This document shows, one piece after another, positions 47,971-58,658 of a stretch of 64,000 nucleotides of DNA. How positions within the stretch are numbered: position 1 is the stretch's first letter; every line of letters begins with the position of its first letter. This DNA is from Staphylotrichum longicolle (Eukaryota > Ascomycota > Sordariomycetes > Sordariales > Chaetomiaceae). The stretch spans positions 8,370,001-8,434,000 of the forward strand of contig JAHCVI010000001.1 of NCBI GenBank assembly GCA_019096155.1, given 5' to 3'. The notes under the pieces were generated by a model, which was not told the origin of the DNA, searched no databases, and worked only from the letters and a program-made list of their open reading frames with translations. Made by a program: the position numbers and the translations under genes.

Positions 47971-49815
47971 TCAACCCCGTTCCATCGACCTGGCTCGGAA
48001 ACGGTCAAGCGCCTGCCCAGCCCTCCTCACCCACCCGGTCACCCGGCCCCTGAGACGTCCAGGACGATGACGACGCCGCCGCCGCGCGCTGTCTGCGCCC
48101 CCTGCACTCTCCATCGGCATGATCACTCTGAAACTCCCTTCTGCTGCTCTATTGTCCGCAACTTGCACCTGGGAAGCCGCGAGCCGGGCTTCCAAGTCGG
48201 GAAAGCGCCGCGTCAGCCGCCGGAGGGCCTTGCCGTTGACACAGCTGTCGCCATCGCGGGAGAACAGGGTGGCGATGTCGTCTGGCGGCGCGGTTGGGCT
48301 GCGCGGTGGGCGTGACGGTCTGTTGAGGCGTCGTCTGCCCCAGCGTCGGCTTGTTGATCGAGTTGGAGTCGGTGCCCTGGCGTGTCTGATGACCGTGCCG
48401 GTCTCTTCGCATCCCTCATCCGCGGGCGGGCTCGGGCTTCTGCATTTGGCGTTTGCGGCGAGTGGGTTCGAACTGGAGCTGCGGCCGCCGTCTGAATGGG
48501 GCTGAGAAATCCCACTCTTCCGTCCTCGTGCCCTTGCCAGGGTGCCCCTTGAGACTTTCAGCTTCAGTTTCCTGCCAGGCGAGCTGGGACGTTGGAGTGC
48601 CTGGGCCGACTGGCTGCTTGGAATCCCCAGTCCCTCATGCTTGGTGGCGGGGAGTGCAGATGGCAAGCTCAAGCTCTGGGGCACTGCGCGCGCCGCCCAA
48701 GGACCAGAAGTGGCACCTTGAGTCAAGCCTGGGGTTGCATGGTCAATTCCATGGTTACAAGATTCTGTCCCCAACCCCTAGTCGGAAACGTCTGCTTGAC
48801 AAAAACGTGAATCGAGGGCCTGGATGCGTGATGGATAACCTGGGGTCACTGGTAAATCGCTGAACGTGTCGTCGGAGTCTTTTGAGTAGCTGAGGCATCG
48901 AGTGCTAGGCAGAGAAACCTGACCCGAGCCTTTCAGGTTGGGTTCGTCGCGAGATCGTTCGTCCAGGCCCACGGTCGATGATAGACTCAAAGTTCGTCGG
49001 CCGCATTCAGGTGAAGGGTATTTTCTCCAGCCACGGCTTTGGATTTGCTTGTCAGCGAGGATGAGATTGCGTATATCACTGGATTCGCTGTCTGGCGTCC
49101 CTCCACTGCGCTCCACCCGTGTCAAATCCGAACTGCAAGTCCCGATGGAACAAGACCAGGCCGAGGGCGGATGGCCACTGTGTGAAGGGGAACTAAAAGA
49201 CCGGGATCCAGGTGTCGTATTGGCGGACCGGTACAGGAGCGTCATCTCAGCAACGCCGTCCCGATACGACGGGAGGGTCTTCCGGTCGTCGACAAGATCT
49301 GGCTCCTCTAGTCTCTTGATTGGCGCGGGTGTGACATTGGTTGGCTTGGGCTGTGCCGAGCCTGAACGCATCGGGCCATGGAATGTGTTGAGGGAGCGGG
49401 CCGAGCCGATGGAGAACAGACCGATATCCCCTGTCTCGGTTGTTTTCCTGAGCAGGCTTGCCAGCGGTGCCGGGGAGGTGAGAAGGAATGCGTTTCCATC
49501 TACGCTCTGGAGAGGCCAGCGTGGCTTTGGCGCACGACTGAGCCCATCAGTGTCAACTAAAGAGCTCTGACTGAGGGGCCCATGGCTGGCAGATCGTCGT
49601 GTGGCCTGTGAGCGCTCCATGAGCGCAGTTGCGAGATATGGAGACAGTGTTGGCGGTATGACGGGGGAGGGTCCCCGGCTGAACTTCCACAAAAAATGGG
49701 TGCCATACTGGGCGCCGAAGCAGAAACAAGACCTCGAGGGTATTGAGGTGGGAAGTCAACACCCTGATGAAACCACCAGTGGTCACAGGAAAGAGCAGGA
49801 GCCGCCAAGGTCCAT
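47971..49815 (-). CDS. uncharacterised Ser/Arg-rich protein (three-exon model)
   Basis: I do not recognise this gene. The best model is 49815-49787, 49732-48790 and 48675-47971, giving 558 residues with consistent phases. The first intron (54 nt, gtgacc...ctcgag, with a TTGAC branch-like site) joins MDLGGSCSFL to a segment containing FCFGAQYGTHFLWKFSRGPS. That segment, with PPTLSPYLATALMERS after it, looks conserved. The middle is Ser/Pro-rich and probably disordered. The last exon carries a basic patch KLKLKVSRGTLARARGRK and a C-terminal Arg-rich helix. The second intron (48789-48676, gtttcc...ccccag) is tentative: without it the frame stops at 48780-48778. There are no membrane segments or enzymatic motifs. 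It is divergent from PDI1. Confidence 0.5.
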
Positions 49816-51376
49816 TGTTACTCTTCGAGCCTGAGGGAAGGCACGAGAGAAGACGACCTGGAACTTAAGGCACCTTAGGGTTCAGGTTATTTGTTGAGTT
49901 CTTGCTTCCAGGGTGACCCAAACAGGAAACCCGACCTACGACCTACAACCTGAGAGATGTGCGTGTCGCCCCCCACTGAATGGTCCATCTCTTCATTTGC
50001 TTGGTCATTTAGAAACCTGGATGATCACCAGTCCGACCCATCCCCATCACTTGAACAACGCATTGAGCTGAGCAAGTTGCCAAGTCAACATCTTGGGCCT
50101 CCGAACCTCAGTCCTCCATCCGATATGAGCGGACCGCGGAGGGTCCATTGTGGGTCCCGGGTATAAGTGATTCGGACCGTGACGCCCCTTGAGGCTCGTT
50201 CCGGCACGGGCCAAGTTGCCCGCATCCAAGGTGACACGGGACGGAATTAGGGGACCAAACGGCTGAGAGCAAACCAGGCCGTTGGTACCTATCCGTAAAT
50301 GTGGCCTTTCCATGCATGGCGCACGAGAAAGGGTCCGGTTGGGAAAACGGTCCCTGGATCAGATCGACACAGTATTCTGTTCCCCTGAATTTGTAATACA
50401 GGCAGCCACTTCAATAATCCCATCGCTAGACCGGAATGGTAGTGGCGATATTTATTAGGTCGCGTCTCTGGTGACCTGGACTCCAACTGCGGGAGTGCCA
50501 TGCCGACGAGGCTGGTGGATCACGCAGGGACACTGAGCTGCCCGGCAGCGCGGAGTGGCGGCATAGGCAGCCCCATTTGTGGAGTTCATATTGCTTAGCA
50601 GGTGGGGACCTCTGGCACTGTGCGAGTAAGGGGCTCTTGTCTTGCTTTGTCCCCGAGATTGAAGACCATCGTCAGTCAATGCCCTCATGGCAACACAGAC
50701 AGGCGTTCTCGAGGATCTTTTGGGCGCAGCGTGGAATATCGAGTACTAGGTGACTGCACAAAAAATAGAAAACTGGCATTCAGCGTGCATCATCGGCGAT
50801 TTTACAATACAGTCAGCAGCGGACCTCGTGGTCTCACTCAGCACCGGCTCGGCTTAGAAATTCATACTGTGTATCCTCCAGCTTGAGACGTCGGCCAGAG
50901 GTTGGACCGCCCCATACCCCACCCTGTTCATGCCCCTTTCAGCAAGCGCGGCTGGTCGCCAAGGGTGGCCAGGGGCTGAGCGGCGGAAAAGACACCTGTT
51001 CACTCGACTTGAATGCAGCTTTGTCATTGACCATCCCAAGATACAAGTAGCCGCAACTGCTTCAGGACCTGTGGTTTCTTGGGATATCCCGTTACACCTC
51101 AACTTCTCTATCCACAAGGGGCCTGTCTGCATACCTGCTAGGTATCGCTTGGAATCCGATTCTTTCGCCTCTCCAATTCCTTTCCTCCCTGTCCTTTTCT
51201 GCCTTTAAATAGCCCAGAGTAAGTTGCCGCCGCCGTCCCACCTCACCGTGCTCCGAGTTTTGCTCTCCTCCCCGCCCGACTCTTCCCCTCGCACACCGCT
51301 CTGTGCACCCCGACCCAATTGCCTCGCTCAAACGGCAAGAAGCTCACCAGCCCGTGACAGAACAGGAAAATTCAAG
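49816..51376. promoter_or_regulatory. divergent intergenic region upstream of PDI1
   Basis: About 1.6 kb containing the promoters of PDI1 and the uncharacterised gene. A TATA-like TTTAAATA lies at 51204-51211, followed by a pyrimidine-rich leader before the PDI1 ATG. No coding frame is supported. Confidence 0.5.
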
Positions 51377-53028
51377 ATGCACAAGGCCCAGAAGTTTGCT
51401 CTCGGCCTGCTCGCTGCGGCGGCAGTTGCCACGGCTTCGGACGTTGTCCAGCTGAAGAAGGATACCTTCGACGACTTCGTCAAGGCCAACGACCTCGTCC
51501 TTGCTGAGTGTAAGCCGCCCTTCACACATCTCGTCTCTCGTCCGCATACTGACGGATTGCCGTGATCAGTCTTCGCCCCGTGGTGCGGTCACTGCAAGGC
51601 TCTCGCCCCCGAGTATGAGGAGGCTGCCACCTCGCTCAAGGAGAAGAACATCAAGGTCGCCAAGATCGACTGCACAGAGGAGGCCGACCTCTGCCAACAA
51701 CATGGCGTTGAGGGCTACCCGACTCTCAAGGTCTTCCGCGGCCTTGACAATGTCGCTCCCTACAAGGGCCAGCGCAAGGCTGCTGCGTGAGTTTGCCCCC
51801 GCCACACACCAGGCGGTCACAGTCCGGTTGCTAACGCGCTCTCAGCATCACCTCCTACATGATCAAGCAGTCCCTGCCCGCCGTCTCCGAGGTCACCAAG
51901 GACACCCTGGAGGAGTTCAAGAAGGCCGACAAGGTCGTCCTCGTCGCCTACATCGATGCCGCCGACAAGGCCTCGAGCGACGTCTTCACGGCCGCCGCTG
52001 AGAAGCTCCGCGACAACTACCCCTTCGGTGTCAGCTCCGACGCTGCCCTGGCCGAGGCCGAGGGCGTCAAGGCCCCCGCCGTCGTCCTCTACAAGGACTT
52101 CGATGAGGGCAAGACTGTCTTCTCGGAGAAGTTCGATGCCGCGGCGATCGAGAAGTTCGCCAAGACGGCCGCCACCCCCCTCATCGGCGAGGTCGGCCCC
52201 GAGACCTACTCCGACTACATGTCGGCCGGTCTCCCCCTTGCCTACATCTTCGCCGAGACCGAGGAGGAGCGCAAGGAGATCAGCGAGAAGCTCAAGCCCA
52301 TCGCTGAGGCTCAGCGCGGTGTTGTCAACTTTGGCACCATTGACGCCAAGGCTTTCGGTGCCCACGCCGGCAACCTCAACCTCAAGACCGACAAGTTCCC
52401 CGCTTTCGCCATCCAGGAGGTTGCCAAGAACCAGAAGTTCCCCTTCGACCAGGAGAAGGAGATCACCTTCGATGCCATCAAGGCCTTCGTTGACGACTTC
52501 GTTGCCGGCAAGATCGAGCCCAGCATCAAGTCTGAGCCCATCCCCGAGACGCAGGAGGGCCCCGTCACCGTCGTCGTGGCCAAGAGCTACAACGACATTG
52601 TCCTTGACGACACCAAGGATGTCCTGATCGAGTTCTACGCCCCGTGGTGCGGTCACTGCAAGGCTCTGGCTCCCAAGTACGAGGAGCTCGGCGCCCTGTA
52701 TGCCAAGAGCGAGTTCAAGGACAAGGTCGTCATCGCCAAGGTTGATGCCACGGCCAACGACGTCCCCGATGAGATCCAGGGCTTCCCCACCATCAAGCTG
52801 TACCCCGCTGGCGCCAAGGACAAGGCCGTCACCTACTCTGGCGCTCGCACCGTTGAGGACCTCATCAAGTTCATTGCCGAGAACGGCAAGTACAAGGCTG
52901 CCGTTTCGGAGGATGCTGAGGAGGCCGCGTCGGAGGCTGCCACCGAGGCCGCCACTGAGGCTGCTACCGAGGCTGCCACCGAGACCAAGACGGAGGCTGC
53001 CAAGGAGACTGACCACGACGAGCTCTAA
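51377..53028 (+). CDS. PDI1: protein disulfide isomerase
   Basis: Three exons, 51377-51509, 51570-51786 and 51846-53028, encode 510 residues. A signal peptide (about 1-20) leads into thioredoxin domain a with APWCGHC (C50/C53). Two redox-inactive b domains follow, then domain a' with a second APWCGHC (C385/C388). An acidic Ala/Glu/Thr repeat region precedes the C-terminal ER-retention signal HDEL. The enzyme forms and rearranges disulfides in the ER lumen and shares clients with the N-glycosylation machinery represented here by OST2. The first intron lies immediately before the first active site. Strong codon bias (C/G-ending codons) fits high expression and explains a long spurious antisense frame over exon 3. 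Confidence 0.97.
52918..52983 (+). repeat. 12-bp coding repeat at the PDI1 C-terminus
   Basis: Imperfect 12-mer copies encode repeated Glu-Ala-Ala-Thr units just before the HDEL end. It is an in-frame minisatellite that could vary in length between strains. Confidence 0.75.
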
Positions 53029-53626
53029 AGGAGATGTCTTTGATGATGTATTTTAGAAATGCTTTTTGGGTTTTTCATTAGGGATCATGGGCACACGGAA
53101 CTGAGAGCCCGGTATTTCTCTGGGATTGGGTTTGCCAAAATACCAATGTGCATTTGTCTAACGAACATCTTTCGAGCTTACCACTGGATTTTGACTGTCT
53201 CATCGGCGTGATTTGGTTGTGCCACCCCCTATCCCGGCCTCACCGGGCCTGGCGTGCCTGGTCATGTCAGCTCCTGCAGCGACACGGGGATTCTGCCGCC
53301 TCTGTCCGCCACAATTCCCAATGCGGGTCCCCAATTGGCTCCACGAGGCACCGGCCAGGTGTCGCATGCGCACCCTTGTCAAAGACGGGACCAGGCCAGA
53401 ACTCCCGTGTCCCCCGGAGCGCATGCACCGTCTGCTGCTGCACGCTCGCCCGCGCCAACCCAACCACCAAACCATCGAACCTCCTGACAATTGCGCCTAT
53501 TCTGCCGCCCTTTTAGTAGTTTTTTTTTCCTCTGCGCCTGTTCCTTCTCTCTCTCCCTTCTTTCACCAGTCCTCGACGACACGCAGCGCAGCTCCCCCTC
53601 TCTACCTACCCTACCGAATCGAAACG
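53029..53626. other. intergenic region between PDI1 and the small coiled-coil gene
   Basis: About 600 bp holding the PDI1 3' UTR and, from about 53500, a pyrimidine-rich probable promoter/leader of the next gene. Nothing else recognised. Confidence 0.5.
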
Positions 53627-54521
53627 ATGGCCTCGAGAATCCTCTCCCACGCGCGCGCGCCTGACCCGGACCGCCCCAGTCCGTTCTTCACCACCTCGCC
53701 GCGAGACTGGACGCCGTCGTTGCGGCGCCGCTTCCCGCGCGGCCGGTTGGTGCGCTGAGGGGAGGGTACGTTTTCCCCCTGCTCTGCTGTTTTCTCTCCT
53801 CCCTAGATCTTCCTCTTCCCTCTACCCCCCACACCTTTCCCCTTTTGGCTCGAAGGAAGGAAAGAGAGAATATCGGGCTGATGTATTGTGTGTGGTTGAA
53901 ATAGGCTGTTTGGCTTCTTCCTCGGCAGCTCCCTCGCCGCCGGCGGGGTGTACTACTACGCCATCCAGGAGTACAAGGCCTCGAACGAGCTGCTGACCGA
54001 GGACATTTACGTGCGTGTTTGCATTTGATTGCATGCGTCTGCACCTTTGAACTTTCTTCTTTTCTTTTTTTTACACGTATACTTTTACTTGCTTGCCTGC
54101 CTGCCTGCCTGCCCGATCGACAACTGCGCTGCGTTACACATTTTCGGTTTGCTTGGGAGAGGAAAAGAAACCATAAAGATGCACAAAAGACAAGAGGAGG
54201 ATTAGAAAAAATAGAAGGGGGAGGGGGTAGGAGTTAGGGGGGCCCGTGGTTGATTGGAAAGCGTAATTATCTTGTCTAATCTTAGGGCGCTGGGGGATCT
54301 GCCACTTGGTTGGCGCAGAGGCTGCTCTTGTTGAAGAGTGTTTTTTGCGCTGGCGAGATTGGAAGATGCCGCGCTGGCGGTGATGGGCTCAGGTGTTTGG
54401 CGGATTGCAAGCTGACTGGTATGGCGGCATACAGGCTCTGCAAAGCGCAGTCGAACGGTTGAGCAAGTACTTGGGGACCCTGGAGGAGAAGATGGAGGCC
54501 CTGGAGAGGAGGAAGAAATGA
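53627..54521 (+). CDS. small membrane/coiled-coil protein, probably mitochondrial (one frameshift)
   Basis: Proposed exons are 53627-53765, 53905-54010 and 54435-54521, about 110 residues. Exon 1 encodes a basic leader beginning MASRILSHARAPDPDRPSPF with RDWTPSLRRR. Exon 2 has one membrane segment, FGFFLGSSLAAGGVYYYAI, followed by QEYKASNELLTEDIY. Exon 3 ends in a coiled coil, LQSAVERLSKYLGTLEEKME. The pattern suggests a small inner-membrane protein. The function is unknown to me. The exon 1 frame hits TGA at 53756-53758. A single missing base near 53741-53742 would instead read PVGALRGG into the perfect gtacgt donor and join exon 2. The second intron is long (424 nt) and carries a CTGC repeat. 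Confidence 0.65.
54088..54113. repeat. TGCC tetranucleotide repeat
   Basis: Several copies of TTGC/CTGC lie in the 424-nt intron of the small coiled-coil gene. Confidence 0.75.
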
Positions 54522-54933
54522 GCCATGACTGGATGGGATGGATGGACGGGGAAAGGTATGTGTGGATCAACTGGAGTTTTGCATGGTCTTCTGGAGGGGA
54601 GAGGTTCTTGACGGGATATGTATTGTTGTAAGGATTGTTTGTGTACAGACAAGGCAGCGAGTGACGCAGCAGTTTTCTTTACCTGATTTACGTCTTTTCT
54701 CAGTGCCATGCGGACTTGGCATATGTCCCATGCTACTTCAGTTTGGATCAGAAGCTTTCCGTAACTCAGCGTAACTCGAAGCTCTCGGAGCTGTCACGTC
54801 ACTCGGTTGCTTGGACAGGGTGCCCCGGTCCGGGGTCCGGCACGGTGGACCCCGGCGCGTGGCCCTGGTCAAAATCTCCGGAGCGTGCTGAACGGCATCC
54901 CACTTCCACCCCACCAGTCCCTCAGCCATCACC
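54522..54933. other. intergenic region upstream of VPS71
   Basis: About 410 bp between tandem genes, presumably a 3' UTR followed by the VPS71 promoter. No element identified. Confidence 0.5.
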
Positions 54934-56019
54934 ATGAACAACTTCGGAGTCATCGAGATCGCCAGCACCACAACAAAAAACACCCCGGGATGGGCGTACG
55001 TACCGGATACAGGGCCAGCGCTGCCTGCGGCGCTGCAGCCCACCAACCGAAAACGCGCCGCCCGCAATCAGCCTGCCCTCAGCCTGTCCGATCTGTCGGC
55101 CCGTGAGGAGAACAAGATCCGGAAAGATCTCGAAGCCCTCGACCGCGATAATCACAGAGATGCAAACATTGCAATTCCGCCTCGGCCAGCGGGCAGTAAA
55201 GGTACGCACGTCCGTCTCGCTGACACACGCAACCAAGCGCCTGACCATCACAAAGCCCAGAATAAGCACACCCCAAACGTGCGCAAGATCCTTCAGTCGC
55301 AAAAGACATTCGCCAACCACCTCGACGACTACCAAGCGATGCTTGCGCTCGCTGAAAGCAACCCCGCCGCTGCAGCAGCCATGAACGCGGCGCAAGCGAA
55401 GCCATCCACACCAACAGCAGCGACCCCGAAGAGCGCCTCGCCAGCACCGGCGGCACCATCCGCTGCCGGTGCGAGTAAACGGTCTGCGGCGGCGGCGAAA
55501 CGCGCGGCTGCAAAGGAGAAACAAGAACAAGAAAAGAAGAAAGCCCGGCCAACGCCCAAGCCGGGACCAGAGCCCGAGGCCGAAGCCGAGCCCCCACGAC
55601 CTCAAGAACAGGACGACGTCGAGATGACAGACGCCAACAACCCGGATGCCCAACCCGCCCCGACCCCGAACACAGAAGCCGCCCTGCAAAGCTACCCCCG
55701 AGAAAGCCTCATCCTCCCGGCGTACGCCAAACCGCCGCCACAGGCCCACCCGGGCGACGCCGACCCGCTGCTGGCCTCGTACATCCCGCCGTTCCCCACC
55801 GACGACGAGCTCAGGGCACTGATGACTGCGCCGCCGCTGAGCTACCTCGAAGCGCGCGCCACGTGGGGCGAAGAGGAAAGGCGGTACCCCGTGCGGGTGT
55901 TTTGCGCCGTGTGCGGGTACTGGGGGAGGGTCAAGTGCATGAAGTGCGGGACGCGGGTGTGCGCGCTGGAGTGCTTGGAGGCGCACAAGGAGGAGTGTGT
56001 GACGAGGTACGGGTTGTGA
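54934..56019 (+). CDS. VPS71: HIT-type zinc-finger protein Vps71/Swc6 (SWR1 complex)
   Basis: A single-exon frame of 361 residues. The N-terminus begins MNNFGVIEIAS and is followed by a conserved helical segment with LSAREENKIRKDLEALDRDN. Low-complexity Ala/Lys/Pro sequence links to the C-terminal HIT zinc finger. That finger runs FCAVCGYWGRVKCMKCGTRV and then CALECLEAHKEECVTRYGL. The eight Cys/His ligands and the extreme C-terminal position match ZNHIT1/Vps71. In yeast Vps71 with Arp6 forms the SWR1 module that exchanges H2A for H2A.Z in nucleosomes. The linker is longer than in yeast and probably disordered. Nothing is truncated. Confidence 0.87.
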   Translation: MNNFGVIEIASTTTKNTPGWAYVPDTGPALPAALQPTNRKRAARNQPALSLSDLSAREENKIRKDLEALDRDNHRDANIAIPPRPAGSKGTHVRLADTRNQAPDHHKAQNKHTPNVRKILQSQKTFANHLDDYQAMLALAESNPAAAAAMNAAQAKPSTPTAATPKSASPAPAAPSAAGASKRSAAAAKRAAAKEKQEQEKKKARPTPKPGPEPEAEAEPPRPQEQDDVEMTDANNPDAQPAPTPNTEAALQSYPRESLILPAYAKPPPQAHPGDADPLLASYIPPFPTDDELRALMTAPPLSYLEARATWGEEERRYPVRVFCAVCGYWGRVKCMKCGTRVCALECLEAHKEECVTRYGL

Positions 56020-56295
56020 TGTCTTGAGGGGGGTGGATGGTTACGGCTCTACGGGGTGTTGGAAGTGAGGAAGTGAGGTGCATGGCAATGCAGTTTGATA
56101 CCCCCTTGTTGTTTTTGGAAGAAGTTCCTCTGCCTCATTTGAGGTCGACTTATGCTCCAGCTCACTTAACTAAACTCATGCCTATATCTCAAGGATGTGG
56201 CTACGGAGAGATGCTTCTCCGGTCTTGCTCTGTTCTATTTTCTATCCGGCCCAGAGCATTTCCTCCTCTAATCAGCCAGAACTCATCCCGGACAT

Positions 56296-56966
56296 TCAAA
56301 ACGCCAACAAACACCCACGCCTAGCTCCCTCAAAGTCAACCAAAAACAACGCAATCCAAGCCCCAACCCCCCAGTTCAACCAGCCCTCATACCAACCTTT
56401 CAAACCTTCAAAGCAAAGCTCCGCACCCCCGCCGTCGCCCCCCACGCACACTCCCGAAAAGCTCCCCTCCGGACACGCCTCGCGCGCGGCGGCCACGCAC
56501 TGCCCACGCGTCCTTGGACACGTTGATGGTCGACCCGCTGCTGCTGCTGCTCCCGCCGCCCGAGCGCCCGCAGCGTGAACAGCGCTTTGCCCGACCGCCC
56601 CGCCGTCTCCCGCCCCGTCCGTCGGGGCAGCGCGTCGCGCCCGCGCCCGCGATGCCGTTGCAGATGGCCAGGGAGGCGGCGTACTCGTCGTAGAGGAGGA
56701 ATTTACTTTTGGTTCATGTGTCAATGGGATTCTTTCCTATAGGCTGGGGGGGCAAAGGGAGGGGGTACATATGTGGTCGAGGCAGACGACGTCCCGCACG
56801 GTTGGGGTTGAGCGGGGTCTGCCGGGAGGGAGAGGCCTTCGTAGTAGGACTGGGGCACCGTCGGCGCTGCGAGTACTTTTGTACCAGGGCTGGGACGGGG
56901 CCGCGAGGCAGAGGGATGTCGTGAGGGCGAGAGGAGGAGGAGGGGGAGGAGGTGGCGGGTGAACAT
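56296..56966 (-). pseudogene. secreted-protein gene with several reading-frame breaks
   Basis: The ATG at 56966 starts a signal-peptide-like MFTRHLLPLLLL, but the natural continuation LTTSLCLAAPSQPWYKS is in another frame from about 56930. Further plausible protein pieces follow on the same strand in changing frames: TVRDVVCLDHICTP near 56780, FLLYDEYAASLAICNGIAGA near 56700-56640, and KALFTLRALG near 56570. They continue with STINVSKDAW near 56530, then CVAAAREACPEGSFSGVCVG from about 56505. Together they read like a small Cys-containing secreted protein interrupted by one-base shifts and possibly one intron. It may be a real pseudogene or an intact gene with consensus indels; the coordinates are approximate. 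Confidence 0.45.
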
Positions 56967-57957
56967 CGTGACTTTATCTTCTCTCTTTATTCCCCTTCTT
57001 GGGTGATGGTGGTACTTGTCGTCGAGAGATGGGAGTTCGAAAGTGTTCGAAAATCCGGGAGGTGGGTGATTGGAATTTGGGGCTCCAAGCCTCGAGGTTT
57101 CAGAAAAGAAAACGGAAAAAGATACCGAGTATACCGAGTAGCAAAGTATGTACAGGTTGAAGAGAAGCGATCACAGACCGAGGAATGAAGGGAGAGGTGA
57201 TGCCAGCATCGGTAGGGATGAAAGAAGAGGATGGGTTCCCTAGGGAGATCGTGGATGGACGACAAAAAACCACTTCAACCTGATCACAAAAGAGGAACAA
57301 AAACCACCAGGAGGAGGGGATTCCCGGGGTTTAATTCTGGAAACCTTCAACCTCACACCTTCGCTCCCTCGCTCCTGCAAGGAGAGGCTGGTTTGTTTCC
57401 TTACGACCCCCTGCCAAGCCACGCGGGGATCTGCGTGGGCCGGGGCAAAGGTCAATGCTCAAATGCGAAGCGGGCGGGGGGATCCGATCGGCAGGAACCT
57501 GCAACAGCTCGCCTCTCTCGCCACCAAGCAACGCGCGACAATCAACTCGGAGCGTGACGAGGCCCGAGTTGCCAGATTGAAGCATCCTCCGCCCGCTCTC
57601 CACTGGTCTGACATGCACCGACGCCGGGGCTGACGTTCCCTCCGAATGTTCAGGCTGAGAAGTGATTGCGACTCTGGGTTTCGAAGTCGTGGATTGGGGA
57701 AGCTAGACAGCTGGTGAAACACCACCGTGGGGCAGCCTTGGTGTGTTGATTGGCCCATTCAGGGGCCAGAACCGCAACCCCCTTGAGAATCCAGACAGCG
57801 CACTCGTCATCAGCAACCAGGGTTTGCAAGTGGTTGGTGTTGAATGTTCGTCGACTGTTGATACAGATTTTTACAGAGACATAGCTGTGATACAAGAAGT
57901 CGTGGGAGCGGGCAGACAGGCTCCGATGACGCTTTGCTGTGTTTTCTCCCTTACCCC
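56967..57957. other. intergenic region, about 1 kb
   Basis: It lies between the secreted-protein gene start and the relic at 57958. No supported gene or element. Confidence 0.5.
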
Positions 57958-58416
57958 TTACGGATCCCGGGACACCAAAAGAGCATCATCCAAGTACATC
58001 GTGTTCCCACCCCACTGCGATTTCACCGCCCTCTTCACCGCACAGTAAACGTTCATCTGCACCTTCAGGAACGACGCGTGAGCCTGGAAGTCGACACTGA
58101 GTTGCTGCCACGCGCCGACAGCGACGTTGCTGAAGGACAGCACCTTGTATGCGGAAAATATCGTCGGCGTAGCGCCCGCGAACATGTTGCAATTGCTGCC
58201 GGCCGAGTTGTCGCTGCTGATCCACACCGAGAAGGTGTAGTTGCCGTCGGGCGTCACGGCCACCGTCTGTTGGAGTATAGTTTGGTGGACGTCGTCGTTG
58301 AGGAAGGCCGCTCAGTAGGCGAAGCCGCTGTTGTTGTGCGTACGCACGGCGCTCACCCCCTCGGTGCTAAAGACCGTCTTGGGCCGGACAAAGCTCCAGG
58401 GGACCACGGCCCCGGA
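57958..58416 (-). pseudogene. relic of a secreted beta-sandwich-like domain
   Basis: One frame reads PWSFVRPKTVFSTEGVSAVR, then a TGA at 58314-58312. It continues to VTPDGNYTFSVWISSDNSAG, VAVGAWQQLSVDFQA and finally GGNTMYLDDALLVSRDP before its stop at 57958-57960. The pattern (aromatic strands, NYTFSVW, YLDDA near the end) resembles carbohydrate-binding-like domains of fungal secreted proteins. No ATG, signal peptide or 5' exon is found upstream before WSS1, so this looks like a truncated and stop-interrupted remnant. Spliced removal of the TGA is conceivable, but no clear intron surrounds it. Confidence 0.5.
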
Positions 58417-58658
58417 TAGATCTCGGGGATATTAAGACACTCTGGGGCTCCCGCTGAAGCTTGGCCTTGATCCAGGGGTCCCTTTCCAAAATCAGCCTGA
58501 TAAATTGATTCTGGCTGACCCTCAACGTGTTTCCCCTGCCGAACCTCGGCAGATCCGTTGCGTTGACCCTTGGCTGATGCCAATGCGAGCTCTCACTCGG
58601 GCTGCCCACAGAGATATCCACCGACAAGCCGTCATCGCAGTCGTCCACTCCGTCCAAG

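Noticed and set aside
51817..53016. 399-residue open frame antisense to PDI1
   Set aside because: It mirrors PDI1 exon 3 exactly. C/G-ending codons remove stops on the opposite strand, and the Leu/Gly/Asp-rich product is the usual artefact.
54922..55986. 354-residue minus-strand open frame opposite VPS71
   Set aside because: Arg/Gly-rich shadow of VPS71, whose HIT zinc finger fixes the coding strand.
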